Assembly: GCA_016194745.1 (NCBI GenBank)
Contig: JACQBA010000010.1
Location: forward strand, 62,001 to 126,000
Length of the DNA: 64,000 nucleotides
Direction of reading: 5' to 3'
Origin: Elusimicrobiota bacterium
GTDB taxonomy: Bacteria; Elusimicrobiota; Elusimicrobia; UBA1565; JACRDR01
The notes under the pieces were generated by a model. It saw only the letters and a program-made list of their open reading frames with translations, had not been told where the DNA came from and did not search any database. This document shows positions 9,098 to 21,996 of the stretch, piece by piece (positions within the stretch are counted from its first letter, which is position 1; every line of letters starts with the position of its first letter). A program made the translations under genes and the position numbers.

Positions 9098-10095
9098 CCC
9101 GGAGAGCGCAGCCCTCCGCCGATGAGGCGGCGCCCGGCCGGACGCACGCCTGCCTGCTCTGCGGCGGCGCGTACTTCGACTACGAGTTCGAAGCGCGCGG
9201 AGTGCCCAAGGACTCGCCCTTCCGCTTGCTCCGCTGCCGGGCCTGCGGCACGGGCGTCATCGATCCGTTCGTGCCGGACGACGAGATCGGAGCTTGGTAT
9301 CCGGCGTCCTACTACGGCAAGGAGAACGTCCGCTTCAATCCTCTATTCGAGACGATGGTGCGCTTGTTCCGCCGGCGGCGCGCGCGCGTGATCGCGCGGC
9401 ACGCGAAGCCCGGTCCCGTGCTCGACGTCGGCTGCGGGCGCGGGTTCCTGCTCGCCAATCTTAGGGGCCTCGGATTTTCCCCCCGCGGCGTCGAGCTCAA
9501 CGAGTCCGCCGCCTGGCACGCGCGTCACCGGCTCGACATCCCGGTCCACGTCGGCCGGTTCGAGGACGCCGATCTTCGGGACGGCACGTACCATGCCGTG
9601 ATCTTCTGGCACTCGCTGGAGCACTTCAGCCGGCCGCTCGAGGCCCTGCAGCGCGCGCATCGGCTGCTCAAGCCGGGCGGTCTGCTCGTGGTGGCCGTGC
9701 CGAACTCGGAAAGCCTGCAGGCGCGGTGGCTAGGCGCCGATTGGTTCCACCTCGACATCCCGAGACACTACTTCCATTTCGGCGCGAGCGGACTCGACCG
9801 CCTGCTCGCGCGGCTCGGATTCGCCGTCGTCCAGAGCGACCACTTCTCCTTCGAGCAGAATCCCTACGGCTGGCTTCAGAGCCTCTACAACGCGATCGGT
9901 CTCGAGTTCAATTTCTTCTACAACTTCCTGAAGAACCGGACGTCTCGCGCGACGCCGCTCAAGCGCCACCCGGCGCAGGCTCTGGTCATCCTCGCGCTCC
10001 TGCCCGTCCTCCTGCCGCTATCGCTCGCCCTCACCGTCCTCGAGGCGGCGCTGCGCCGGGGCGGCACCGTCGAGGTGTACGCGACGAAGCGATGA
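9094..10095 (+). CDS. SAM-dependent methyltransferase with N-terminal zinc-ribbon-like motif and C-terminal hydrophobic tail
   Basis: 333 residues; the ATG overlaps the GT4 stop (ATGA). Near the N-terminus two Cys pairs (CLLCGG and CRACGTG, about 30 residues apart) form a likely zinc knuckle, an arrangement frequent in sugar or lipid-linked methyltransferases. The class I SAM site is VLDVGCGRGFLLANL near residue 110 and the FWHSLEHF segment follows. After SLQARWLGADWFHLD the chain enters a hydrophobic C-terminal segment (AQALVILALLPVLLPLSLALTV) that probably anchors it to the membrane. The gene lies in the glycan operon, so O- or C-methylation of a sugar, or of a lipid intermediate, is the best guess. 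Confidence 0.85.
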   Translation: MTRRAQPSADEAAPGRTHACLLCGGAYFDYEFEARGVPKDSPFRLLRCRACGTGVIDPFVPDDEIGAWYPASYYGKENVRFNPLFETMVRLFRRRRARVIARHAKPGPVLDVGCGRGFLLANLRGLGFSPRGVELNESAAWHARHRLDIPVHVGRFEDADLRDGTYHAVIFWHSLEHFSRPLEALQRAHRLLKPGGLLVVAVPNSESLQARWLGADWFHLDIPRHYFHFGASGLDRLLARLGFAVVQSDHFSFEQNPYGWLQSLYNAIGLEFNFFYNFLKNRTSRATPLKRHPAQALVILALLPVLLPLSLALTVLEAALRRGGTVEVYATKR

Positions 10096-11585
10096 CGCGG
10101 ACCGCGAGGCTGGGCGTCATCCTCGCGGTCTCGCTCGCGTCGCATCTCCCGGGGCTCCTGTCGCCTCCGCTCGATTACCATTATCAGCGCCAGACCGAGA
10201 CGGCCGCCGTGGCGCGCAACATGCGGGCCGACGGGCTTCCCCTGCTGCATCCGCGGATCGACTGGAGCGGCGCCGAGTCCCGCCGCGCGTCCACGGAGCT
10301 GCCTCTCTATTCATGGCTGCTCGGTCTCTGTTGGGGGTTCCTGGGCTGGACGCACACCTGGGGGCGCGTGCTGTCGGCGGCAAGCTCCGCCGGCACCGCG
10401 CTCCTCCTTTTCTGCCTGCTCCGCCGCGAGGAGGACGGCGTCGGCTTCGTCGATGAGGAAACGGCGTTCTGGGGGGCGGTCTTCTTCTCCGTGCTCCCCG
10501 TCGAGGTCTATTTCGGGCGGACGATCCAGCCGGACGCGACGGCGCTTCTCTTTTCCTTGTCGTCGGCGTTCGCGCTCGATCGCTACCTCGCCGCCGAGCG
10601 GCGAGACGCCAAGGCGCTCGCATGGTGGCTCGCGTCGGCGGCGAGCCTGACGCTGACGGTAGGGCTCAAGCTCCCGTACCTGTATTTCGCCGGAGTCTTG
10701 GCCGCCTTGATGTGGCACCGGCGCGGCTTGGGAGCGCTGCGCGACCCGCTCCTGTGGGCGCTGTTCCCGGCCGGGCTCGCCCCCGCGCTCCTCTGGTATT
10801 GGTACTCCAACCGATCCCAAGCCTCGGGAAAGCTCACCCCCTCCTCCCCGGGACAGCTTCTGCATATCCTGGGCTACGTCGACTCGCCGCAGCGCTTCCT
10901 CCACGACGCCTTCTTCCTCGTACGCTCGCGCTTCCCGGAGCTGACGACGACCTACGCGGGCCTCGTATTCGCGTTCGCCGGGATCGGGGCGGCGTGGAGA
11001 GATGCCTCGGCGCGGTTTCTCGTCGGGTGGTGGGGTCTCGTGTGGTTTTACAGCTTCAGCGGAGGCGCCTACGTTTTCCTGCACGAGTACACGGCCCTGC
11101 CGTTCGCCCCGGTGAACGCGGCGCTGCTCGGCGTCGGCTTCACCCGCCTTTGGAACGCCGCCTCGAGCTCCAAGTCCCGGGCTCTCACGCGCGCCGCGCT
11201 GGGCCTCCTCGTCGCGAGCATGCCGATCCACGCCGCGCTGCGGATCAAGCATTGGTACGCCCTCGAATTCACGCACCTGCTCGCTTTAGGGCCCGTGGTC
11301 GACGGCCTATCGAAACCCGACGACTTGTTCCTTTGCAACGAGACGGCGCGCTCCGTCCCCCTCTACTTCATCCACCGCCGCGGGTGGTCGTGGGGGATGA
11401 GCGCCATGACCGCGGCGGACCTCGCCCAGATCGACGACGCCCTCGCCTCCGGAGCGAAGTTCTTCCTGACCGAACGCAAGGGACTGTTCGCGGCCCCGAG
11501 CGATCCCCGGCTCGCCGCCTTCAACGCCCGCTTCGAGCCTGTATTCGACGACGGCAAGACGGCGATCTACCGCCGCCGCGGATAG
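10092..11585 (+). CDS. Polytopic GT39/ArnT-like glycosyltransferase family protein
   Basis: 497 residues with roughly ten membrane helices. The first luminal loop contains DYHYQRQTETAAVARNM, the 'RQTQTA' type motif found in ArnT-like family 39 proteins in place of a DxD. The C-terminal approximately 120 residues form a soluble domain (after HWYALEFTHLL) containing FLCNETARSVPLYFIHRRGW and FFLTERKGLF, typical of the periplasmic cap of these enzymes. It should transfer a sugar from polyprenyl phosphate in the periplasm, possibly using the GT2 product at 3421-4110. The ATG overlaps the methyltransferase stop (ATGA), and a new promoter follows its end. Confidence 0.8.
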   Translation: MTRTARLGVILAVSLASHLPGLLSPPLDYHYQRQTETAAVARNMRADGLPLLHPRIDWSGAESRRASTELPLYSWLLGLCWGFLGWTHTWGRVLSAASSAGTALLLFCLLRREEDGVGFVDEETAFWGAVFFSVLPVEVYFGRTIQPDATALLFSLSSAFALDRYLAAERRDAKALAWWLASAASLTLTVGLKLPYLYFAGVLAALMWHRRGLGALRDPLLWALFPAGLAPALLWYWYSNRSQASGKLTPSSPGQLLHILGYVDSPQRFLHDAFFLVRSRFPELTTTYAGLVFAFAGIGAAWRDASARFLVGWWGLVWFYSFSGGAYVFLHEYTALPFAPVNAALLGVGFTRLWNAASSSKSRALTRAALGLLVASMPIHAALRIKHWYALEFTHLLALGPVVDGLSKPDDLFLCNETARSVPLYFIHRRGWSWGMSAMTAADLAQIDDALASGAKFFLTERKGLFAAPSDPRLAAFNARFEPVFDDGKTAIYRRRG

Positions 11586-11615
11586 ACAAGTTCTCCGGCA
11601 ATAATCAGTCGATTT

Positions 11616-11624
11616 TGATAGAAT
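11616..11624 (+). promoter_or_regulatory. Extended -10 promoter of gmd
   Basis: TGA-TAGAAT lies 21 nt before the TTG start at 11646, inside the only sizeable gap of the glycan cluster (11586-11645). The predicted leader is about 14 nt, without a clear Shine-Dalgarno. Confidence 0.5.
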
Positions 11625-11645
11625 CCCTGCCTTAAACGAGGCATT

Positions 11646-12613
<968 letters not shown>

Positions 12614-12617
<4 letters not shown>

Positions 12618-13672
12618 GAGCCCTCATCCTCATCGGCGGGCAGGGGACGCGGCTGCGCCCGTTCACGCTCGAAACGCCGAAGCCGCTCCTCCCCGTGGTC
12701 AACCGGCCGTTCCTCCACTATCAGCTCGAGATCCTGCGGCGCCACGGCGTCAAGGAGGCCGTGCTCTGCACCGCCTACCGCCCGGACGCCTTCAAGAAGG
12801 CGCTCGGGTCGAGCTCGGACGGCGTCCGGCTGCAGTACGTGCAGGAAAAGATCCCTCTCGGCACGGGCGGCGCCGTCCGCAACGCGGAGAAGTTCATCGA
12901 CGACACGGTCCTCATCCTCAACGGGGACATCCTCAACACCTTCGACATCACCGAGTTCCTGAAGTCGCACCGAAAGGCGAAGGCCGACGTCTCCATCGCG
13001 TTGACGCGGGTGAAGGACCCGACGCTCTACGGCCTCGTCGAGACCGCCCAGGACGGACGCATCCGGCGCTTCCTCGAGAAGCCGTCGTGGGACGAGATCA
13101 ACTGCAACACCGTCAACGCGGGCGCCTATCTGTTCGAGCCCACGGTCATCCAATTCATCCCCCCGGCGGTGTCCTACTCGCTCGAGCGCGGGCTCTTCCC
13201 GCAGCTCCTGCTCGACGACTACCGGCTCAACGGTTTCGTGACGGGCGGCTACTGGATGGACATCGGCACGGTCGACAAGTACCTCCAGGTCCATCTCGAC
13301 ATCCTGGGCGGCGCGACGCCGTTTCGGGCCGGCAAGAAGTCGGACTCCAAGCGCGTCCACGCCGGCGCCGGCGTCTCCATCGGCCGCGACGTCAGCCACG
13401 AAGGCGCCGGCGAGGTCATCTTAGGCGCCAAGACGAAGATCGGGCCCTACGCGCGCTTCGTCGGCTCCGTTTGCGTGGGCGCCGATTGCCGCGTCGGACA
13501 AGGAGCGGTGCTCGAGGACTGCGTGGTCCTGAGCGGAACGCACATCGGCGACGGCGCCCAGCTTCGGCGCTGCGTCGTGGGCCACGAGTGCCGCATCGGC
13601 GCGAGCTCGACGCTCGGCGCCGGGCGCGCGCTCGGGGACCGCTCGGTCGTGCAGAGGTTCAGCCAGCTATGA
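12614..13672 (+). CDS. Sugar nucleotidyltransferase with C-terminal left-handed beta-helix (mannose-1-phosphate guanylyltransferase-like)
   Basis: 352 residues; the correct ATG overlaps the gmd stop, although the frame is open far upstream. The nucleotidyltransferase domain begins [28 protein letters not shown], with the GxGTRLRPxTxxxPKP signature. The [16 protein letters not shown] metal site is near residue 100 and [20 protein letters not shown] contacts the sugar. From about residue 245 hexapeptide-like repeats ([30 protein letters not shown]) form a left-handed beta-helix. Eukaryotic GMPPB and archaeal mannose-1-phosphate guanylyltransferases share this layout. Its place between gmd, a mannose-type cupin and a phosphohexomutase argues for GTP:mannose-1-P activity, but glucose-1-P specificity is not excluded. 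Confidence 0.87.
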
Positions 13673-13999
13673 CCGCCGGCACGACGAAGCCCAAGCTCGT
13701 CAAGAAGCCCTGGGGCCACGAGGTCTGGTGGGCGCAGTCCAAGAAATACGCCGGCAAGCTCCTCGTGATCGAGAAGGGGCACCGCCTCAGCCTCCAGTAC
13801 CACAAGATCAAGCACGAGACGGTCTACACGCTGAAGGGCCGCTGGCGCCTGCGCTTCGGCCGCGCAAGCCGCGACGTCGGCCCCGGCGCCGTCGTGTCGA
13901 TCCCGCCGAGGACCATCCACCGATTTGAAGCGCCGTACGGGCGAGTGACCCTCATCGAGGTGTCTACCCCCGAACTCTGGGACGTGGTGAGGCTACAAG

Positions 14000-14025
<26 letters not shown>
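13669..14025 (+). CDS. Small cupin, mannose-6-phosphate isomerase type II-like
   Basis: 118 residues; ATG overlaps the previous stop. The whole protein is one cupin barrel matching the C-terminal isomerase half of bifunctional ManC/AlgA enzymes. KKPWGHEVWWAQSKKYAGKLLVI starts the domain, and RLSLQYHKIKHETVYTLKG carries the HxH and Glu metal ligands. IPPRTIHRFEAP carries the last His. Such stand-alone cupins isomerise fructose-6-P to mannose-6-P or act in other sugar metabolism. Here it completes a Fru-6-P to GDP-mannose route together with the flanking nucleotidyltransferase and phosphohexomutase. The following gene begins 26 nt inside it. Confidence 0.85.
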
Positions 14026-15421
<1,396 letters not shown>

Positions 15422-15466
15422 AGGCGCGGCCGTCCGACCCCCGATCCCCGATCCCCGCGCCCAATC

Positions 15467-16510
15467 ATGAACTCCGTGAGAGCGATGATTCTGGCGGCGG
15501 GGGCGGGCACCCGGCTTAGGCCGATCACCCTCGAGACGCCGAAGCCGATGGTGCCGGTGGTCAACCGGCCGGTGCTGCATCACGTGCTCGACAACCTGGC
15601 CCGCCACGACATTCGAGACGTGGTGATGAACCTTCACGCCCAACCCGAGCAGATCAAGAGCTACTGCGGCGACGGCTCCCGCTGGTCCCTCCAAATCCGA
15701 TATTCGTACGAACCGAAGCTGATGGGAACCGCCGGCGCGGTGAAGAAGGCGGAAAAGATGCTCAAGGGCGGACCTATCCTGATCATGTCCGGCGACGGCC
15801 TGAGCGACGTGGACCTGACGGCGCTGATCAAGTTCCACCGCGAGAAGAAGTCCGTCGCGACCATGGTGACGAAGGCGCTGGACGTCCGCTTCGAATACGG
15901 CGTCACGCTGTCGAACGCATCCGGGCGCATCACGGGATTTCGCGAGAAGCCCTCGTGGGGCGACGTCTTCTCCAACAAGGTCAACACCGGCATCTACCTC
16001 ATCGAGCCCGAGGTCCTGCACCTCGTCCCGAAGGGACGATCCTTCGACTTCGGCCACGAACTCTGGCCCAAGCTCCTCAAGCTCAAGAAGCCGATTTTCG
16101 CGTGGGAATGGAAGGGCTACTGGTGCGACGTCGGCAATCTCGCGGAATATAGGAAGGCGCAGCTCGACTGCCTGAACGGCAATGTCCGCATCCACATGCC
16201 GGGACGAGAGCTTCGGCCCGGCGTCTGGGTGGAGGAAGGGAGCCGAGTCCATCCCAGCACGACCCTCACGGCGCCCTGCCTCGTGGGCCGGGACGTCATC
16301 GTGGACGAAGGATGCCAGATCGGGCCCAACACCGTCGTCGGAGACGGGGCCAAAATCTCCCCCAACGCGGTTTTGAAAAATTGTATACTCTTCAACGGCG
16401 TTTTCGTTAGCCGCAACGTCCATCTCTCCAATTGCATCATCGGCGCGAAGGGCAGCGTCAACGAGAACATCACGGTCTACGAGGCCGCGGTTTTGAACAT
16501 CCGGCAGTAG
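15467..16510 (+). CDS. NDP-sugar pyrophosphorylase with C-terminal beta-helix
   Basis: 347 residues, paralogous to the protein at 12614-13672 (both start with an AGAGTRLRPITLETPKPMVPV-type loop). The metal-binding region is LIMSGDGLSDVDLTALI, and FREKPSWGDVFSNKVNTGIY binds the sugar. Hexapeptide repeats fill the last third (PCLVGRDVIVDEGCQIG, VLKNCILFNGVFVSRNV). The family includes glucose-1-phosphate thymidylyl/uridylyl- and mannose-1-phosphate guanylyltransferases. It follows the hexomutase after a 45-nt gap containing a short ccccgat tandem repeat. Having two such enzymes in one operon suggests one makes GDP-Man and the other UDP- or dTDP-Glc; sequence alone does not say which is which. 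Confidence 0.85.
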   Translation: MNSVRAMILAAGAGTRLRPITLETPKPMVPVVNRPVLHHVLDNLARHDIRDVVMNLHAQPEQIKSYCGDGSRWSLQIRYSYEPKLMGTAGAVKKAEKMLKGGPILIMSGDGLSDVDLTALIKFHREKKSVATMVTKALDVRFEYGVTLSNASGRITGFREKPSWGDVFSNKVNTGIYLIEPEVLHLVPKGRSFDFGHELWPKLLKLKKPIFAWEWKGYWCDVGNLAEYRKAQLDCLNGNVRIHMPGRELRPGVWVEEGSRVHPSTTLTAPCLVGRDVIVDEGCQIGPNTVVGDGAKISPNAVLKNCILFNGVFVSRNVHLSNCIIGAKGSVNENITVYEAAVLNIRQ

Positions 16511-16543
16511 GCCGACATCCATAAGCGCGGAGGACACGCACAC

Positions 16544-19073
<2,530 letters not shown>

Positions 19074-19076
19074 CCT

Positions 19077-19096
19077 GCGCGCCTGGTAGGGCGCGC
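19077..19096 (+). terminator. GC hairpin just after ahcY
   Basis: GCGCGCC-TGGTAG-GGCGCGC, a perfect 7-bp stem with a 6-nt loop beginning 3 nt after the ahcY stop. There is no T-tract, so it may be a transcript-end stabiliser or a processed terminator rather than an intrinsic terminator. Confidence 0.45.
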
Positions 19097-19156
19097 ACGC
19101 CGTACGTCGTTGGTTTTCTCATGAATACGAACAACCGGCCACGACACGACAACGGC

Positions 19157-19187
19157 AGCGAGGAACGCGCAACGCGCGTTCCTCGCT
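19157..19187 (+). terminator. Perfect 14-bp stem-loop ending 5 nt before the next ATG
   Basis: AGCGAGGAACGCGC pairs exactly with GCGCGTTCCTCGCT across an AAC loop (19171-19173), followed by AGTTTATGG. It looks like an intrinsic terminator for metK-ahcY with a short T-run, but the stem ends only 5 nt before the ATG of the small membrane protein at 19193. It could instead gate expression of the downstream CoA-transferase unit. Confidence 0.6.
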
Positions 19188-19192
19188 AGTTT

Positions 19193-19474
19193 ATGGACCG
19201 GATCGAGCCGACCCGCGCGCTCGCGCTGAAGGTAGGGTGGGCCTTCTTCTGGAGGGCCGGTGTCAGCTGGCTGCTCCTGACGTTCCTGACGGGCGTCCTC
19301 TTCGGCGTCCTGCGGCGTCTCGTCGACGTGGGCGAGATGTTCTACATGGCGCTGTCCATGATTCTGACGCTCTCGATCGCCTTCGCCGTCACGATCGAGG
19401 TGATGTTCCGCATCCTGCAGAAGCGCTTCGACGAGTTCGACATCGCGCTGCTGCCTCCCGGGGGCAACGAATGA
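19193..19474 (+). CDS. Small two-helix membrane protein
   Basis: 93 residues, not recognised. Two hydrophobic segments are clear: about 22-44 (WLLLTFLTGVLFGVLRRLV) and about 50-68 (FYMALSMILTLSIAFAVTIEV), followed by a basic/acidic tail ending in DIALLPPGGNE. Its TGA overlaps the ATG of the CoA-transferase alpha subunit (ATGA), so it is co-translated with it. The ATG lies directly after a perfect 14-bp hairpin and has no Shine-Dalgarno, and an internal start cannot be excluded. A role in membrane association or transport linked to the CoA-transferase substrate is conjecture. Confidence 0.6.
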   Translation: MDRIEPTRALALKVGWAFFWRAGVSWLLLTFLTGVLFGVLRRLVDVGEMFYMALSMILTLSIAFAVTIEVMFRILQKRFDEFDIALLPPGGNE

Positions 19475-20184
19475 TCACGAAGACCGTTAAAGACGCGAAG
19501 GCCGCGCTTCACGACGTATTCGACGGAGCCACGATCCTCATCGGCGGCTTCGGCCTGAGCGGGCTGCCGGAGAACCTCCTAGGGGCCTTGATCGAGAAGG
19601 GGACCAAGAACCTGACGCTCGTCTCCAACAACGCCGGGACCGACGGGCACGGGATCGGACTTCTGCTCAAGAACGGGCAGGTGAAAAAGATCATGATGTC
19701 CTACGGCGGCGAGTGCAAGATCTTCGAGGAGATGTGCATCGCCGGCAAGCTCGAGGTCGAGTGGAACCCGCAGGGGACTCTCGCCGAGCGCATGCGCGCC
19801 GGCGGCGCCGGCATCGGCGGCTTCTTCACGCCGACCGGCTACGGCACCGTCGTCGCCGAGGGGAAGGAGACCCGGCAGATCGACGGGCGCTGGTACGTCC
19901 TCGAGCGTCCGATCAAGGCGGACTTCGCCTTCGTCAAGGCGCATAAGGGCGACGCCTTCGGCAATCTGACGTACCGCAAGACCGCCCGGAATTTCAACCA
20001 GGTCATGGCGACCGCCGCGAAGACCACGATCGCCGAGGTCGAGCAGCTCGTCGAGGTCGGAGAGCTCGATCCGGAGTCGGTGCACACGCCCGGCGTCTTC
20101 GTCAAGCGCATCTTCCAGGGCGCGAAGTACGTCAAGCCGATCGAGAAGCGGACCGTCCGGCCCCGGCAGGCCGTCAAGGCGTAG
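19471..20184 (+). CDS. scoA: 3-oxoacid CoA-transferase, subunit A
   Basis: 237 residues from the ATG that overlaps the small membrane gene; the frame is open upstream but out of step with its coding sequence. The family I CoA-transferase alpha features are ILIGGFGLSGLPENLLGALIEKG, VSNNAGTDGHGIGLLL and GTLAERMRAGGAGIGGFFTPTG. Together with subunit B it moves CoA between succinyl-CoA and a 3-oxoacid such as acetoacetate. It ends in a basic tail (RTVRPRQAVKA). The pair is typical of ketone-body or butyrate-type fermentation metabolism. Succinyl versus acetyl donor preference is not readable. Confidence 0.92.
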   Translation: MITKTVKDAKAALHDVFDGATILIGGFGLSGLPENLLGALIEKGTKNLTLVSNNAGTDGHGIGLLLKNGQVKKIMMSYGGECKIFEEMCIAGKLEVEWNPQGTLAERMRAGGAGIGGFFTPTGYGTVVAEGKETRQIDGRWYVLERPIKADFAFVKAHKGDAFGNLTYRKTARNFNQVMATAAKTTIAEVEQLVEVGELDPESVHTPGVFVKRIFQGAKYVKPIEKRTVRPRQAVKA

Positions 20185-20193
20185 GAGGAGACC

Positions 20194-20844
20194 ATGAGCA
20201 ACGTGCTATCCGACACCGACACGCGGGTCATCATCGCCAAGCGCGCCGCCAAGGAGATCAAGAACGGCGACTACGTGAACTTGGGGATCGGCATCCCCAC
20301 GCTCATCCCGAATTTCCTCCCGGCCGGCGTCGAGGTCATCCTCCACACCGAGAACGGGATGCTCGGCTACGGGCCCTACCCCTACGAGGGCGAGGAAGAT
20401 CCCGATTTGATCAACGCCGGCAAGGAGACCGTGACGGAGCTTCCGGGGTGCGCGTACTTCGGCTCCCACGACTCCTTTGCGATGGTGCGCGGCGGCCACC
20501 TCGACGCGACCGTCCTCGGCAGCATGGAAGTCTCGGAGACCGGCGACCTCGCCAACTGGATGATCCCGGGCAAGAAGGTCCGCGGCATGGGCGGCGCCAT
20601 GGACATGGTCGCCGGCACGAAGAAGGTCATCGTCGCGATGGAGCACTCGACCAAGGAAGGCAAGCCGAAGATCTTGAAGACTTGCACCTTGCCGCTCACG
20701 GGCAAGGGGGTCGTCCACGTCATCGTGACCGAGCACGCCACCTTCGACGTCACGCCTAAAGGCCTCGTCCTGCGGGAAAAGGAGCCGGGGATTTCGCTCG
20801 ACGAACTGAAGAAGATCACCGAGCCCGCGTTTACGACGCGCTAA
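20194..20844 (+). CDS. scoB: 3-oxoacid CoA-transferase, subunit B
   Basis: 216 residues behind a strong AGGAGG Shine-Dalgarno 5 nt from the ATG. This subunit contributes the catalytic Glu in the motif [11 protein letters not shown] near residue 50, which forms the glutamyl-CoA thioester. Other family motifs are [17 protein letters not shown] and [18 protein letters not shown]. It converges with the Cys-rich membrane protein gene, with only 9 nt between the stop codons. No obvious terminator separates the two. Confidence 0.93.
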   Translation: MSNVLSDTDTRVIIAKRAAKEIKNGDYVNLGIGIPTLIPNFLPAGVEVILHTENGMLGYGPYPYEGEEDPDLINAGKETVTELPGCAYFGSHDSFAMVRGGHLDATVLGSMEVSETGDLANWMIPGKKVRGMGGAMDMVAGTKKVIVAMEHSTKEGKPKILKTCTLPLTGKGVVHVIVTEHATFDVTPKGLVLREKEPGISLDELKKITEPAFTTR

Positions 20845-20853
20845 GCGCGCGGG

Positions 20854-21927
20854 CTAGTGCCCGAGGTCCTTCTCCGTAAAGCGGCCGGTGGCGTTCTGCA
20901 CCGTCTTCGTGCAGGTGTACAGCAGTGCGCCGCCATTGAAACCGCCGCGCTTGGTCGGCGGCAAATCGGCGGAGCCGTCGTAAGCGCCGGTGCAGGAGAA
21001 GCCCTGACAGCAGGGCATCGCGCTTCCCTCGGGACTGCAGGCCGACTTCTCCCCGCCGCAGGACGGCGCCGAACCGCCCCCGCCCTGGTTCCGGCTCGAC
21101 GGCGGATTGACGGGGACGCTGTTTCCGACCGACGGCGGCCTCGACAGTTCTGAAACGGTGCGGTCCCTGCAGTTCAGCCCGCAGTCGGCGTCGGTGACGT
21201 GCCGGGTCGCCACGATGGACGCCCCGTCCGCGCCCGTGGAGGTGGTCGAGGCAGTCCCCGGGGCCATCGAGATCCCCGAGGTCGCCTTGCTGCCCGTCGT
21301 CATCTGGGAGTGCATGATCAGCGTGGAGAATTCGGGGCGCCTCGAGCTGCCGGACTTCGGCCGTTTCGGTAGCGCGGAGACCGTCTGCGCCTTCGCCGGA
21401 AACACGCTCGTCTGGGGTTTCCCCTCCGCCTTCGCGTCCGCGGGCTTGGCCGCGGCGGCTCCGGCGGCCGAGCCGCGCATGGTCGTGGAGCCTCCGAGCG
21501 CGGCGGGCTGGAGCGAGACTCCGCCGCCGCCGTCTCGGGCATAGGCCTTCGGCCCGGCCCCGTCCGTCTCGCCCAACGCCTCGCCCCGCGCCATGTCGGG
21601 ATCGGTCGTGGCCGCGGTCTCTTGCGCCTGCGGCGCCGCATGCGGCTCGACGGAACCCGCGGGCTTGCTTACGGGAGCGGGCGGATCGATCATGGAGCGC
21701 ACCGCGGGAGTCTTGGACGCCCGCGCGTCGAGCGAGCGCGCCTGCGCGCGCGCGCCGTCGGAGAAAAGGCTCGGCGGACGCGGCATGGAGGCCCGCAGAT
21801 CGTCGCCGTCCGCCCGGTTCGAGCGGAGACTAAGCAGCGCCACGCCGGTCAACGCGACGCCGAGGCACGCCAGTCCGATGGCGTACTGCTTGTTCGATGT
21901 CCAGGACGATGTCGCATTGTCCATCAT
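20854..21927 (-). CDS. Signal-anchored, Pro/Ala-rich protein with cystine-knot-like C-terminal Cys cluster
   Basis: Not a family I recognise. The frame is open to 21972, but a start at the ATG at 21927 (or 21924) places one hydrophobic helix (YAIGLACLGVALTGVALLSL) near the N-terminus. A long low-complexity Ala/Pro/Ser/Gly linker follows, then a Cys-rich tail. Counting from the tail, six Cys have spacing C-x6-C-x8-CC-x4-C-x26-C (about nt 20911-21060), with a separate CGLNC pair about 40 residues earlier. The adjacent CC and spacing resemble inhibitor-cystine-knot or dickkopf-type domains, which need an oxidising compartment. The gene follows lptG in the lptF-lptG unit (70-nt gap), so the protein probably faces the periplasm. 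Function unknown. Confidence 0.7.
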   Translation of the reverse strand: MMDNATSSWTSNKQYAIGLACLGVALTGVALLSLRSNRADGDDLRASMPRPPSLFSDGARAQARSLDARASKTPAVRSMIDPPAPVSKPAGSVEPHAAPQAQETAATTDPDMARGEALGETDGAGPKAYARDGGGGVSLQPAALGGSTTMRGSAAGAAAAKPADAKAEGKPQTSVFPAKAQTVSALPKRPKSGSSRRPEFSTLIMHSQMTTGSKATSGISMAPGTASTTSTGADGASIVATRHVTDADCGLNCRDRTVSELSRPPSVGNSVPVNPPSSRNQGGGGSAPSCGGEKSACSPEGSAMPCCQGFSCTGAYDGSADLPPTKRGGFNGGALLYTCTKTVQNATGRFTEKDLGH

Positions 21928-21996
21928 GGTCGACGGCCGCGCAACAACAGAGTAGCGGCAATACGGTAACAACCCGGTAACAGCCGGCCGGGGGTC

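Noticed and set aside
15425..15460. Short ccccgat tandem repeat before the second pyrophosphorylase gene
   Set aside because: Only about two and a half 7-bp units in a 45-nt gap; too short to call a functional repeat.
16511..16543. SAM or SAH riboswitch before metK
   Set aside because: The gap is only 33 nt and contains just a Shine-Dalgarno.
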